A stretch of DNA of 64,000 nucleotides from Margaritifera margaritifera (GCA_029931535.1 JAQPZY010001157.1:1048001-1112000); one strand, 5' to 3'; counted from the stretch's first letter, positions 36,480 to 48,395 are shown. The notes: generated by a model not told the origin, from the sequence alone. A program made the numbers and translations.

Positions 36480-38200
36480 ACAATTTCGTCAACATCTGAC
36501 ACAAACAATACAGAACAATCATTTTGTTCAAACTAAAGGTGAGCATTTTTCTGCAACAATTCTCACTGTACGTTGTATATGAACATTTTCTGATAATTCA
36601 CACTATATCTGCATCATTTTTAGTCTCTCAAAAAATAAGAATAATTAAGTGTCACCACAGTGATAAAAACAATGTCTGTGTTAGGTGTATAAAACACACA
36701 ATGCCATCTCTTGCTGGAGACCAGTGAGTTACATTTATTTGCCAAAAATAAATACTTTAAATCTAAAACTAAATATATTATATCACTTATATTCCTTGAT
36801 TTTTGTTAAGGTTTCTCTTGGTGCTTACATGTATTTGAGAATAAAAATTACAATAACCCACTGGCAAAACGTGGCTTCAATTTTGCAAGGCTAAATACAG
36901 CTGGCAACTTCATGGTAAGCATCAATGTAATTGAGGGTTCACATATTTTGTTCTGTAATCTTATTTATGTTTTCACTCATTATATCCACATCATCGTCAG
37001 TCTCACAATAAGAAGAATTAAATTTTTTCTGTATATTGATAATATGTAGGTCTTAGTATAAAAGACACTGTGCCATCTCTCTGCTGGAGGCAAGTGGGTT
37101 ATATTAACTCGCCTGAGTGCTAACCTACATACATAAAACAAAATACTGTAAATCACTTAAATTTCTTGATTTTTACGAAAATTCCTTTTACATGTGTTGT
37201 AGGGCCAATTGAGATGTGATTTAACTGTTTCCAGTTTTTCATGTCTTTTACATCACATTGATTGGAATCCACATCTCAAGAAATTTGCTGCTTCAGTTAG
37301 TCTAAAACATACAAGCAGAATCTTTACAGCACACTGACACAAATCTGCTTAGGGAGATAACTCCATTGTTTCACAGGCTCTGACCTATATAGTAGAGACA
37401 GCAGCAGGAATTTGTGTTTGTGTAAATTAATTAAATGGCTATTTACAGTTCTTAGCATAAACTTTTGATGTTGAAAATGTTGATGATATTACAGACAAGG
37501 TAGTATATTAAGTGGCTCTAATTAGCAATAATAACTTGTCTATAATTGAAAGGGAATATAGATTTTATACTTAAATTTTTATAATCTTTGAAGGCCTCTA
37601 CACCTAAAATGCATTTATTTCATATTTGTGTTTTTAATGCAGAGGTTGAAAAATGAGTGTGTAATTAGAAATTTAGTAATCATGTACATGTTAATAAATC
37701 AACTTCTAGATAAATCAGAACTGAGAAGTTAAAGGTTTAATTTAACATAGGAAACAGATTTGTGTAGCAGCTCTCAAGTCTGTTAGATGAAATTTGATAG
37801 GATGTTTTCTGTGAAGTCCGCTAGAATGTTATATTAGGTGAGGGCATGGTCATCAGGGGACAGTTTTTGAATTTGAATTTGAAGTTGGAGCATTGAGTCT
37901 GGTGTAGTGAGAGGAAGCAATTAAAGATGTAGCCAGGAAGTTTTGTTTGTTGATTCTACCAGCTAATTCCCCATGTATTGTTGGTTTGGCTCCACCTGCC
38001 AACAGCAAATAAACAGTTAGGAGGACATCACGACAACACATGTACTCAAGATTACATGAATATACAACAATCCACTGGCAGAAAATGACTTAACTTTTGC
38101 AAAGCTACAGAAAATACAGATGGCATCTTCATGATAAGCATCGTCATAACTGAGGGTTCACTTATTTTTGTAGGAACTTTGTTCATGACCTATTTTTGTG
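36480..38200 (+). repeat. Two-copy duplication split by a solo LTR
   Basis: Copy A (about 36,540-36,960) and copy B (about 36,960-37,194 plus 38,043-38,190) share GTATAAAACACACAATGCC / GTATAAAAGACACTGTGCC, CTCTTGCTGGAGACCAGTG / CTCTGCTGGAGGCAAGTG, CCCACTGGCAAAACGTGG / TCCACTGGCAGAAAATGA and AACTGAGGGTTCAC-type ends. Copy A keeps the unbroken site (TTACATGTATTT) where copy B holds the LTR. Confidence 0.65.
37195..38038 (+). mobile_element. Solo LTR, 844 bp
   Basis: Begins TGTTGTAGGG and ends CGACAACA, the TG..CA form of retroviral-type LTRs, with CATG directly duplicated at 37,191-37,194 and 38,039-38,042. A second copy with about the same content lies in reverse orientation at 62,275-63,069. 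No internal retroelement sequence lies between, so it is a solo LTR left by recombination between the two LTRs. It contains no long open frame. Confidence 0.8.
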
Positions 38201-39320
38201 CCTAAAACTACAATTTCCATAAAATTATTTTTTCTTGTACTTATACTTGTGGCTGTGTCTACAACAAAAATTAACATTTATTTTTTGTTCTAATAGTAAT
38301 CATTGTTTGTAGCAACCAAGAAATGCACGAAAATCATTAGCCTTAAATAAAAGTGTATCCTGTTGGTCTCCGTTTACTACTGCTGTACCATGGGACTACT
38401 TTTTTTTTTAGTTTGGTAATATGGTGAAGTGATGTGATCTTCTATGTAGTTATGGACCATATATTTTGCATCCAACGTCTGGGCTACTATTCAAAACACC
38501 ATAAAGTAATTTAATATAAGAGTAATGCTGCCATTGTACATGGTGTACGTGTCACCTGTGACACATGCAATGTCATCCTGTATCTGACTTGCAAAAAACA
38601 CTGACACAAAACTATAACATACTGTATCTTAACATTAATATTAACACTGTGGCCAGCAGTGGAAAATTGGTACCTTAGATGTCACATCATGTAGTAGAGG
38701 GTAAGAAAGAAAACAAAACTGATTGATGTTGCAGTGGTCAGTTGCCATAAAAAACATTTAAAACTTCTTCATACAGATTCATTACTAATTTTTATAATCT
38801 ACAAGCCAAGTGTACAGAAACTTGACTGTGTTGATTTCACACTAGACTGTGTCACTACTCTTTTTAAAAATTTGCTTTATATTAATCCAGGGGTCAAGCT
38901 AGACTTGAAATGCAGTATTTATATATAAAAAAAATGTATGTATATGTGTGTGCTTTGATTCTATTATACTGTAACTGTGTCCTCTATTTCTCATTACGCA
39001 TATTTGCCTTTAACATTGTTTTTTAATCAATACTTTAACTTTAAGATGAATATACTGTATTTATCATAAACACATTTTGTAAGTGTATGAATCAGTGACA
39101 TAGAAAGAAATTCTGACTCCCACCCCCCTTGCAGAACTTAATTTTGGAGCCCCCTCCCAATAAAAAAAGGTTGTTTGATGGGAATTTTGGACCTCACTGG
39201 TATGAATGCATCATATTCATATGCAGTGTGTTCATAGTTGAAAGTGTGTATGTTTGGATGTAGAGATATATGCAATGTATTTTGGACATGTGACTTTAAA
39301 AGAGCACAGCAGAAACCATA
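38201..39320. other. Receptor intron, nothing recognised
   Basis: AT-rich; short T runs; no TIR, coding domain or array seen. Confidence 0.4.
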
Positions 39321-39323
39321 CAT

Positions 39324-39768
39324 TGTAATTAATTAATTTTAACTGATAGGAGTACCTAGGTAAAAATACTTAGTCAAATGCCACTTGACCAAGATTTTTT
39401 TTTTACTTTCAAAAAACTAAACTAGAAAATGGTAGTCAAAAACATTTCTTAACAAGTTTGAAACTCCTATAACATGTACATGAGAGCACATGCACAGGTG
39501 TCTTCACACCACAGTGTTAATCCATTCAAACCACAATGGTCACTGATGTTACAGATGAGTAACCTGAACTTTACAACTACATGTTTAGGGAGTTAATTCA
39601 AAGCTAAATGTGAATCTTTTGGACTGTCAATTTTTGGTGAAGTTTTGAAAAGTAAAAAAATTAAATTGCTTGTTCTGGTCGCAGCTGATTAACTCTTTAT
39701 ACCTATTTGTAATTACAATGATGCATTCTAGGTACTCCTATTAGTTAGAACTAATTACAATATAGTTT
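39324..39768. mobile_element. Possible MITE with about 30-bp TIRs
   Basis: Left end AACTGATAGGAGTACCTAGG (39,341-39,360), preceded by TTGTAATTAATTAATTTT; the right end read in reverse gives AACTAATAGGAGTACCTAGA preceded by TTGTAATTAGTTCT. The 445-bp interior is non-coding. No clear target duplication was identified. Confidence 0.45.
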
Positions 39769-40204
39769 CTAATGTGCTCATGTGAAGTCATATCGCCAAA
39801 ATACATGGTGTAGAGACCAATGAGGACACATAAACCTTAAGAGTAGTAAGTAAGAAGACAGCTATGAAAACACTAAGTACGATTTTCCCGTCTTGGCCTC
39901 ACTCACGTTTGACCTCCCCTGAAAAATTCATAATTGGTGTTTTCAAATACCTGTCTTCTTACATACTAATATCGTTATAATTAGCCTTACATTTGCACAA
40001 TGACTTGGTGAAAATATTGGTGCACAGGAGTTAATTCCCTTGATTGCAATCTATTTTTAGATACACAAAAGTATGCAAATTTGCCTACACCATAAACTTA
40101 GAAATGTAGTATATTCTAGTACTGATATATATAGATATAAATTGAAGTCTATGTATAGATAGTCGTCGTACATGCCTGAATGGGCGCACACGACGTTAAT
40201 TCAA

Positions 40205-40224
40205 GCATCATCATCATCATCATG
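40205..40224 (+). repeat. (ATC)n microsatellite
   Basis: Six ATC triplets beside a duplicated TGTATAGATAG word (40,151 and 40,223). Confidence 0.8.
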
Positions 40225-40612
40225 TATAGATAGCTGTGGAAGGGTCTGGTGTCTCATGGGGTTGGCCACTGTCTTGACTTTCTGGTTGGGGTATAATTCG
40301 GGATCCTGAAGCAGTTAGGGGCCATTTATATCTTAAATGACATATCATGTAACAACCTATCTTTCAATGTGAACACAACTGAAGAGTTGCAGGAAGGAAA
40401 AGATTAAGAGACCTCCTTAGCCTTTCACACTAGTGACTGGGTGCAGGTGGATAGCGAATTCCGATATGTTCTTTATCTGTTGAGGAACTAAAATATTTAG
40501 CAGGGCTAGCACCCGGTCTGAGACTGGGCTTTTGCAAAAAAATATTATTTTTGTTTGTTTCTCGTGCATATGGCCTCACCTGAAAAATCATACTAGTGTC
40601 TTTGAGAATGGC

Positions 40613-40672
40613 CTACCAATTAGGAAGCTGTATATTTATGCTAGCATAAATATGCAGCCTCCTAATTGGTAG
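40613..40672. repeat. 60-bp near-perfect palindrome
   Basis: CTACCAATTAGGAAGCTG... to TTTATG (28 nt), a CTAG centre, and the complementary arm CATAAATATGCAGCC... to TTGGTAG, with two mismatches. It could form a cruciform. It sits directly left of the chimeric fragment at 40,676-40,790. Confidence 0.85.
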
Positions 40673-40675
40673 AAT

Positions 40676-40790
40676 ATTTGTTTAATATTTGTTGGTAAAG
40701 TAGCAGATGCATATAGATGGCTACATTGTTGACAACAATATAATTTTGCTGTTAGAATTTAAGTGTCCCTTTAGCAGAGACGTCAGCAAG
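40676..40790 (+). pseudogene. Chimeric scrap: Polinton-block fragment joined to an exonuclease fragment
   Basis: GTTTAATATTTGTTGGTAAAG and CAGAT (40,679-40,707) match 47,522-47,550, inside a minus-strand gene of the virus-like block, with one mismatch. It is joined directly to about 80 bp that match 41,170-41,245 of the exonuclease relic. In this copy the box reads EFKCP, while the longer relic has VFKCP. It implies rearrangement involving both loci. Confidence 0.65.
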
Positions 40791-40855
40791 TTGTGAGAAT
40801 ATATATATTGGTTTCACATAATTCTTCTAATCTGAAGAAATCATATAGTATAATA

Positions 40856-41690
40856 ATGGATTTGAAAGCTATCTTGGAATCATTTGTGAAAGTGTATCAT
40901 CTAAAACAGAGGTCTCCTGAATGGTATTCAGTGATGTGTACAACAATGAGTGGTTCCGAGTTGGCTACAGTTCTTGGAATTTGTCCTTTTGCAACAGCTG
41001 AAGATATAGCTAAAAGAAAACGTAGCGCATATAACCATCGTATAGAACTCTGACTTGTCTTTGGGGAACATTATTTGAGTCAGTCATTAGAAGACACATT
41101 GAGATCATCACAAAAAAAAAAGTGATGGACAGCGATATCTGCATTCAAACTATAGATGGCTTTAGATACAGTCCAGATGGCTACATTGTTGACAAAAATA
41201 AAATGTTGCTGTTAGTATTTAAGTGTCCCTTTAGCAGACTTCAGTAAGTTCCCAGAATATTATTTGCCGTAAGTATTATCAGGTTTAGAAGTTTTAGCTG
41301 TTGCTTCATATGGTCTGCTTGTTGATACAATATTTTATAAATGTTCTTTGAACCAACTGGGATTTTACCCAGAATATGAAGAAACATAGCAGAGATTACA
41401 ACTGGTACACTAAGAATCCAATCGTAATAAGTATCATACAGTAGGATGTTTTGGCAACTATGACGACTATACTGATCTTGGCGAATCTACGGACAAGGTA
41501 GAATTGTCCTCATTTCTGAAGACCTACATCGAGAACATGATTACATTATTGATGACATTCGAGACCAGCCTGAATTCATTTCTAATGCGATTGATATCAT
41601 TAATAAGTGTCCAAACAAGAAGCTACAGTACATGCATCGTGTTTTTATGATTCACACGCAATCTGGTGGGCATGGGCAGGGGATTAAGTG
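40856..41690 (+). pseudogene. YqaJ/lambda-exonuclease-type viral recombinase relic
   Basis: An ATG at 40,856 opens a frame with KQRSPEWYSVM and SGSELATVLGICPF, the N-terminal boxes of the YqaJ family (5'-3' exonucleases of the restriction-endonuclease fold used in viral and phage recombination). It ends at a stop at 41,051. In another frame WGTLFESVIRRHIE and YSPDGYIVD follow, then LLLVFKCPFSR, where the family's catalytic Glu of ExK is Val. A third frame (about 41,530-41,680) has EHDYIIDDIRDQPEFI. At least two frameshifts. It lies 5 kb left of the capsid block and may once have belonged to the same or a related element. Confidence 0.65.
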
Positions 41691-42179
41691 CCCACTATGA
41701 GTAGTGCAAGTCCACTCAGTCTGGTGGATTTTCATCCCAATTTAGTGAAAATCCACTCAGTCTAGTGGAAGTCCATGACGGATTTTATTGCAGTCATCGT
41801 GAGTTGTAGTGGGTTTTATGGCACCCCTCGCTGATTCTATTGTATTCACTCCGTGAGTTGATACACTAAACAAACAGATGGGAGAAACTCCGACACCGTA
41901 AACCTGAACATGGCAGGTGTCAATTTCATACCTTTGCCTGTACAGTGGTAATATTTCTTGTGTATTTATCAGTAGCCTGGCTGAGGATACATACAGACGA
42001 AAGCAGGTAACATAAAAAAAATATGAGGTTTTATATTTCTTGGATATCTTTCCACCCCTGTCCATGACAAAGCACACATCAGAAAAAATGGTTTAGCTAC
42101 AATACATGTATATGTACCTGTTAGCATATACAGATGCAGAAATTGACAATGTTCTGCATCAAGCGGTAACTTTGATGTT
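41691..42179. other. Receptor intron; a short direct repeat only
   Basis: GTCCACTCAGTCTGGTGGA at 41,710 recurs as ATCCACTCAGTCTAGTGGA at 41,751. No gene recognised. Confidence 0.4.
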
Positions 42180-44400
42180 CTTTCTCAATAAATGATATTT
42201 CATAAAAGTGTTTTGTGTACTGGTTATTAATTTGTCATAGTTTTCCTTTAATTTCCATACTATTTCCAAGACCCACCTTGAAGAAATCATTGAAAGCAGT
42301 AATACATATAAAACTCGAAAAGGGATTACAAATGAACGCTGTAATATTTATATCGAACATGTACGATCATGAACACTGGCACAATATGACATGTATGTCA
42401 TAATTCTTGCCAAAGTATTTTAAAATAAAAAAAGATACACGAGCTATACTACGGAAAGGTTCTTCTGTACTTTTACCCTTAAACTTTGAAAATAACATTG
42501 TTTATGAGAGAGTAGGGCAATTTTTTAAATGCACGAAATTGTTTACACTGTATTGGCTGTTGTGCTCTATCAGTAGCCATTCATGCCATAAACAAAGTGA
42601 TTTAAATGAGAAAAAAGTTACTTCCTGTCCACATTTTTTTCACAAATCTACATTGCATCACGAGGCACTGGCTGAGGAGTATCATTCTTACTTTGAAGCC
42701 AGACGCTACACCTGTTGCTGTAGCCTCCTGTCTCGAGTCAACAACAGTCCGTCATGACAGTTTCTACATGTCATCAGCTAATGTTCAATGTCGCGCTTCG
42801 ATGTTTCAAAATGTATAGTACATTAACTGTTGAATGAAAATATCACAAAACCACACACCTTAAAACTAAAAAGATGTTAGTTTGTGAAAAACAAATTTGG
42901 ACTGAGAAACGCATTTGATGTTAAGTTCTCATATTATCGTGTACAACTGGTTTCTAGCGTTATATGAAAAACTAAATATATTTATTTATATTTTCCCATT
43001 TAGAGACCTACCATTTAACTTAAATTTAGGGGGGAAAAGTGTAATGGCCTTGATGCACGTCTAAACTATCTAAAAATCAGAACAAGTGTAGTTGTTTCAA
43101 GTTATATCCCATCCCCTCCGTCTCTCTTTCTCTCCCAGCCAACAACTCCCCCCACTCCGTTGTGTAATAAGCAAATAGAGTAGAAATCTTAAATGACTTA
43201 AATTAGGACAATTCCTAGCAGCCACTGGTCAATGTCACGCTTTGATGTTTCAAAATAAACACTATTGAATGAAAATGTTTCTTGTCACAAAATCAAACGC
43301 TTTAAAACTAAGAAGATATTAGTTTGTGAAGAGCAAATTTAGACAGAGAAACACATAGCCGTTAAGTGTTAATATTATCGCATAAAACTGGTTTCTAGTT
43401 GTATATAAAGCAACTATATATACAGTATAGTATTTTTATTTTCCGGATAAGGGACTAAGCATTTAAATGTAACAAGCTGCAATGGTCCTGATTCACATCT
43501 AAAATTATTAATATTTTATTTTCAAAAAATCACAACAAGTATAATTTTGTTAAAGCTAAATCCTATCACACCCGCACCCCCAGTAGCACATAGAGTAGAA
43601 GTTAAATTACTTAAATCAGAATTCAAGTATGTCATGGGAATATTGTTATGAAAACACCAAGGGTTTCTGTTTAATGAAGCCACTTCAGCTGGGATAATAT
43701 CCTGTAAAGCAAGCGCTAGAAAGACGTAAATGAAACAGCATTCGATAAACAAGTAGCGCGTCAACCCTGCCCCTGGGCATAAGCGGCAACTTCAGTGTGT
43801 TTTTTCAATAAATGATATTTCATAGAAGAGCTTCTTGTACTAGTTATTAATTTGTCATAGTTTCCCTTTAATGTCTACACAGTTTCCAAAACCTTCTTTA
43901 AAGAAATTATTGAAAGCAGGATACAAATACCTTTATCTGTAGACTTAGAAAAATGACCGAATTTGTCTACACGGTATTGACGGCTGCTCTCTTTCAGTGG
44001 CTGTTCATGCCATAAACGAAGTGATTTTTATGAAAAAGGTTACTTTCTTCATGAATCTATCATCAAGCACCAGCTGAGGAGTGACATTTTTACTTTGACG
44101 TTAGCCACTATGCTTGTTAACAATGGCCATTCAGGAAGGTGTTGAGCTTCTATCTTATTTTTTTTAGCATTAACTTCTGAATGAAAATGTTTTTGTTGCG
44201 TGTGGAACAACAATTTTGGACTTGTAATATGAAGTGAGAAATGCAATGCTGTCAAGTTGTGATATTTTGCGTAAAACTGGTTTCTAGCGGTATATAAAAT
44301 AAACCATATAAAATTTTTGTTCTCCCAATTAATCTTGGAATGCAGCGCATATAATACAAGTCTATTGCAGCAACACAAAGCTATTACATGTTTAAGAAAG
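42180..44400 (+). repeat. Nested segmental duplications
   Basis: CTCAATAAATGATATTTCATA at 42,184 recurs at 43,805, followed in both by GTTATTAATTTGTCATAGTTT and GAAATYATTGAAAGCAG. CCATTCATGCCATAAACAAAG (42,578) recurs at 44,005. A third element, ATGTC(G/A)CGCTT(C/T)GATGTTTC to AACTGGTTTCTAG, occurs at about 42,788-42,960, 43,232-43,400 and, 5'-truncated, 44,170-44,290. The order shows a local dup of 440 bp within a larger dup of about 1.6 kb. No protein domain seen in the frames crossing it. Confidence 0.65.
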
Positions 44401-46315
44401 CTGTATTACACTACAAGCTTTTTTTTTAATGCATCTTTTTTGTAATAAAATGTATTTATTACATGCAAACATCAGAGAGAGAGAGAGATTATGCACCATA
44501 ACTTTCGATCGATGTTAGCCATAGCTTTTATCGCTAACTTGGAAACAGGCATTGATAATTAGAGAGTATGCATTTTTGAAATGTGCTTCGTTGATCTTCA
44601 TTTTGGAATTCGTCTACTGACAAAATTTAGAAATACAATTTTGATTCCACTCTTTATTTAAATAAGTTAATATGTAAATCGCTGCTTGGGAATTCATTTT
44701 GTATTTAACAAGAATTTATATAATTCATCGGGTTATTCACCTGCTAATAGTGTCCTTTGTCTTATTTTCTTATTATCTATTGTCGAATCTGGTCATAATT
44801 AACCATGTATGAACTTAATGCTCCAGAAATTTAATAGACAAAGTCCAATGAGTGAACATTATTGCAATAATCAAGGTGAACCTAACAATATTCGCAACCA
44901 CCTTAGAATTAATATGAACGGTTCAAAATGAACAGGAAATAATTGGGATTTACAACCTCTGAAGCCAAAACTTTTCCACCTCCAGGTCGGAGTAGTTAAC
45001 AAAAAATAAGAAGCCACGTGTTTACAGCAATCAGTGCAATAATAGAGAGAATTTTATAGTCTTGGCTAACACGTGGCGTAGCAATTTCGGGTGATGTACA
45101 AGGCATTATTGATAGATATGTGTTCAGCTTGCGTGTAATATAGTACAAGTTAAACAAGGGGAGAAAGAAGTAATTACAAAGCACAAAATAAATCTTACTG
45201 AATGATACATTAATTAAAACACCAGAAATTTTAAAAGTTTTACCAATTGAAGCAAATTAATTGTAATTACACACTTTTTATCACTTTCACCCATCCATTT
45301 GGTAATATTAAACTCGTCAGATGACCAAACCAGCAATTCTAAGTATATTTGTTTTAAAGCTATTGGTCATAGAATGCAGCATCACGTGCTTCGTAGAGTC
45401 GGAGTAAAAACAGTAGGTCTATGGTAAAAGTAAACATGTGTCTAGTTCCTGAGAAAATGTGTCGCATGGACATGTATATTTGAGTCGCAAGTACTAAACA
45501 GGCTGGAATAGTAGAGGTTGTATATTGGATAGAGCCATATATATTTCAATGTGTGGAAACATTTTAAGCAGACCATTTAAAAGTGACTGGGGTAGTTAAA
45601 AACAAAACCACAACATTTCTTGCATTCTTTTATTTTAATAACGGAATGAAACCTGCAAATACATGTATTTACGTGTGATTTCTTTTACCTTTTGTTTGTT
45701 TAAAACAGAATCTATCTCCCTCCTCTCTCTCATTAAAATTAAGATAATTAAACTTTGTATAATTTGTGAAGCATCATTCGTGACTCTTTGCTCAGCAATT
45801 TATCTTTCATCTCTTTAAATACACGTATTTGAGTGCGTTTTAGTGAGCGAGTCTTTGAATATTTAACAGCATTGTGTACAAATTAAAAATAAGCATTCTG
45901 CACTGTGTGCTGTAGCTGAGCCGATAGGTAAATTCCACGTGAGGTAGTGGGCATCAACTATTACATAATTATATTGCTGCGACTATCAAATGGGCAATAA
46001 AATTTAATCCGTCCACTACGAGCCACGACGTGGACAATCCACGATGACCACTATATCCTGTCCACGACGGACACAGTGTGAAATGGATTAAACTCCACCG
46101 TGGGAAGTGTTTTTTCATAAAAACATGATGTGTGTACTGTAGTTGCTGTGTTGCCGTGAATAATATTCTAAATGACCTACAACTATATTGCCCATGAACC
46201 TGGCTACAGCAAAACAATCAAGAGAGCCATATAAAAACTGCAACACATTGTACATGAACTAAAGAAAAAAAAGTTATATATATATATAATGTTTGACTTT
46301 AACTCAAGATGAATA
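44401..46315. other. Receptor intron left of the virus-like block
   Basis: Minus-strand 45,300-45,150 (AATTTGCTTCAATTGGTAAA, TTTCTGGTGTTTTAATTAAT, TTTGTGCTTTGTAATTAC) matches plus-strand 63,665-63,835, a dispersed repeat. (TA)n at about 46,274-46,288. No element end for the block could be fixed here. Confidence 0.45.
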
Positions 46316-46930
46316 ATGGCTGCCTATGAGATCACCAATGATGCCACAGTAACTTTTCCATCAGGCTGGAATGTAGATGTCCAATTAATGACTTCAGGAA
46401 TCAAAACATTAAATGACACCTACAAATTTGACAAGGATGCTCTCAAGATGATTTACCAAACAGCAAAAGAAAATCTGAAGTGGTTTGACTTTTACGCAGA
46501 TATCGCCATAAATATATAAAGATCCAGACGCATATTAGGAGAATACAACAAACTTGCCAGCAAAAGATCTTTGTATGACTTTGCCAAAACCAGGTTTGAT
46601 CAAAGTTTAGTTTATTGTTGACAGATATATCGTGACATGTTTAATGTAAATGATTGATATATTTTATGCAAATGCAATAATAGCTGCATACTTTCCACCA
46701 GAACTAAATTTTTATAAACTCATAAACTCAGATGTAAGATGTCGGTGAGCACTGCTAATGGGTTTATAAGAGACACTCTTGATATCACTTGGAAATTAGC
46801 TGAAAAAATGAAGAGCACTTTTATTGTTATGCCAAAATAGCTACTGAATTAAAGCAAGCTCTAATCTACCTTTCAAAAGAATACAAAAGACTTGGTGATG
46901 AGGCAATGTTTACTTCAGCCAAGCTTTAGG
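46316..46930 (+). pseudogene. Helical hypothetical protein(s) of the virus-like block
   Basis: Frame 46,316-46,519 starts MAAYEITNDATVTFPSG and ends at a stop; amphipathic helical text (KLASKRSLYDFAKTRF) continues beyond it. A second start at 46,739 gives MSVSTANGFIRDTLDITW and helical continuation in another frame (KQALIYLSKEYKRLGDEAM) to about 46,920. Family not recognised. It is included because it lies at the left edge of the block, has the same helical, Lys-rich style, and is broken in the same way. Confidence 0.4.
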
Positions 46931-47034
46931 ATATGCCAACATAAGCGTGTATTTTTTTTTCCTTTTATATTTTTTTGCTTATATTTTTTCGTATTTGTTA
47001 ATGCATGCTGGACTTGAATCTACCATGATGTTCT

Positions 47035-47433
47035 CTACGATTCTAAATTCATTGACACAGCATCTCGTAAGCAGGTCTTAATTTGATTCAAAATTTTTGT
47101 GTAAGTGATGTATGCGTATTTACACATCGCCCACTTGTTTTGAATTTTGGGCTCCAGCCTTCTGAAAGCAGCTTGTGCTGCAAATCCAATACTAGAAATA
47201 ATCAGCAGAAATGGATTTAAAAAGGAACCAGTGCCAGCAACACCTGCAGCGTTTAATGTTAGTGGAATGCCAGACAACAAAACTAACAAGCACTTGTAAT
47301 ATTTGTAAGACTGCTTGAAACAGTATTCCTGTTTGTGATAACTGTAGTAATATGCGACAAGTTCTTTGTACTGTTCTTTTTCGAGATGGCTGCTAATGTA
47401 ATTGAATTCTATGATATCTTTCATTGTATGCAA
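47035..47433 (-). CDS. Intact 132-codon two-transmembrane protein of the virus-like block
   Basis: A complete frame, ATG at 47,431-47,433 to a stop at 47,035-47,037. The N-terminal 45 residues are charged and tyrosine-rich; TM1 is about residues 48-66 (LLVLLSGIPLTLNAAGVAG) and TM2 about 71-89 (FLNPFLLIISSIGFAAQAA), with a short loop between; the last 40 residues form a basic helix. Family unknown. The layout (two TM helices, then a soluble helix) recalls SLATT-type two-TM proteins, but I would not assign it. It is the only gene over 100 codons in the block without a break, and lies next to the helical-repeat gene on the same strand. Confidence 0.55.
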   Translation of the reverse strand: MHTMKDIIEFNYISSHLEKEQYKELVAYYYSYHKQEYCFKQSYKYYKCLLVLLSGIPLTLNAAGVAGTGSFLNPFLLIISSIGFAAQAAFRRLEPKIQNKWAMCKYAYITYTKILNQIKTCLRDAVSMNLES

Positions 47434-47438
47434 TAATG

Positions 47439-48395
47439 CTAGCCAATTATTTCTTCATCCTCTGGCTGTATCTCTTCTTCTGGAACAAAAGGTTCATCAT
47501 GTGGATATTCCACAGCAAGCCTGTTTAATATTTGTTGGTAAAGCAGCAGATTGGCTTGCTGAATAACTCTGTGATAATGATCAATATACGTTTCTAGATC
47601 AGGTCCTAGTTCTTTTATCTGCTCTTTTGTAAGCTCAGGCTCATTAAAGTAGCCACTACATATTTTTGAAATGAAAAGAGAGTTAACATTAAATCCTTTC
47701 TTTTTTCAAATACAGTAAATTTAGGAAGAGGCATTATACGCCATCTTTGTGAATACCTAAAAATGTTGTAGTATGCTTCAACTAACTTTTTTTCATCATC
47801 AAGCTCTGGTAGCGGTGGCTTAGAAGCAATTTTGTCCAGTATTATTTTGTACAAGTCTGGCACGGTTGCTTTTATCAAGTCAACAATTTCATTCATTCCA
47901 GGAGGAAGAACATGTTGTTTAAAGGTATTTTTTATTTCTGCGCTGGCTTCTGGCAAATCTACAAAGCTATCCTCGGGTATTTTTGCTCCTTTAAAGTATG
48001 TAAATTGCAGCATGTCTAGGTTGTAATTATAAGTTCTAAGAGATTGAAGAAAGCACATTTGCATCATAGTCATGTTCTGTGATGTATTCGATAATATGAT
48101 AGTATGCCTCAACAGTCTTTTTAAGATCTTCTGGAATATCAGCTTGTGGTGGTTGCAGAGGTTTTGGCGGTAGCTGTGGCTTTTCTGCTTTAGGTTGTGG
48201 TTGTGGATCATCAGGAAGGTCTTTTTCGCCCTCTTGTTTATCAGGCAGTGCCATCACTTCCAGAATTGTTTTTGTGTCATCATAATCCAAACCAAGTTCA
48301 TTGTAAAAAATACCCCTTTTCGACTTGATCGTGAAGTCTTTCTTGTTTTTCAAAGTGGTTTTGCAAGATTTGATTGTACATGCATGCGTCAGCAT
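47439..48395 (-). pseudogene. Helical-repeat hypothetical protein with proline-rich linker
   Basis: Reads as two overlapping frames (48,395-48,036 and 48,211-47,615) plus a third to a stop at 47,439, so at least two frameshifts. It contains a proline/glutamine-rich stretch (about 48,245-48,130, many PQP and PPKP words) and a repeated helical signature: LKKTVEAYYHIIEYI, then EKKLVEAYYNIFRYS about 110 residues on, then a weaker DLETYIDHYHRVIQQ. It ends in an acidic tail. Virion or scaffold role possible; unknown family. Confidence 0.45.
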
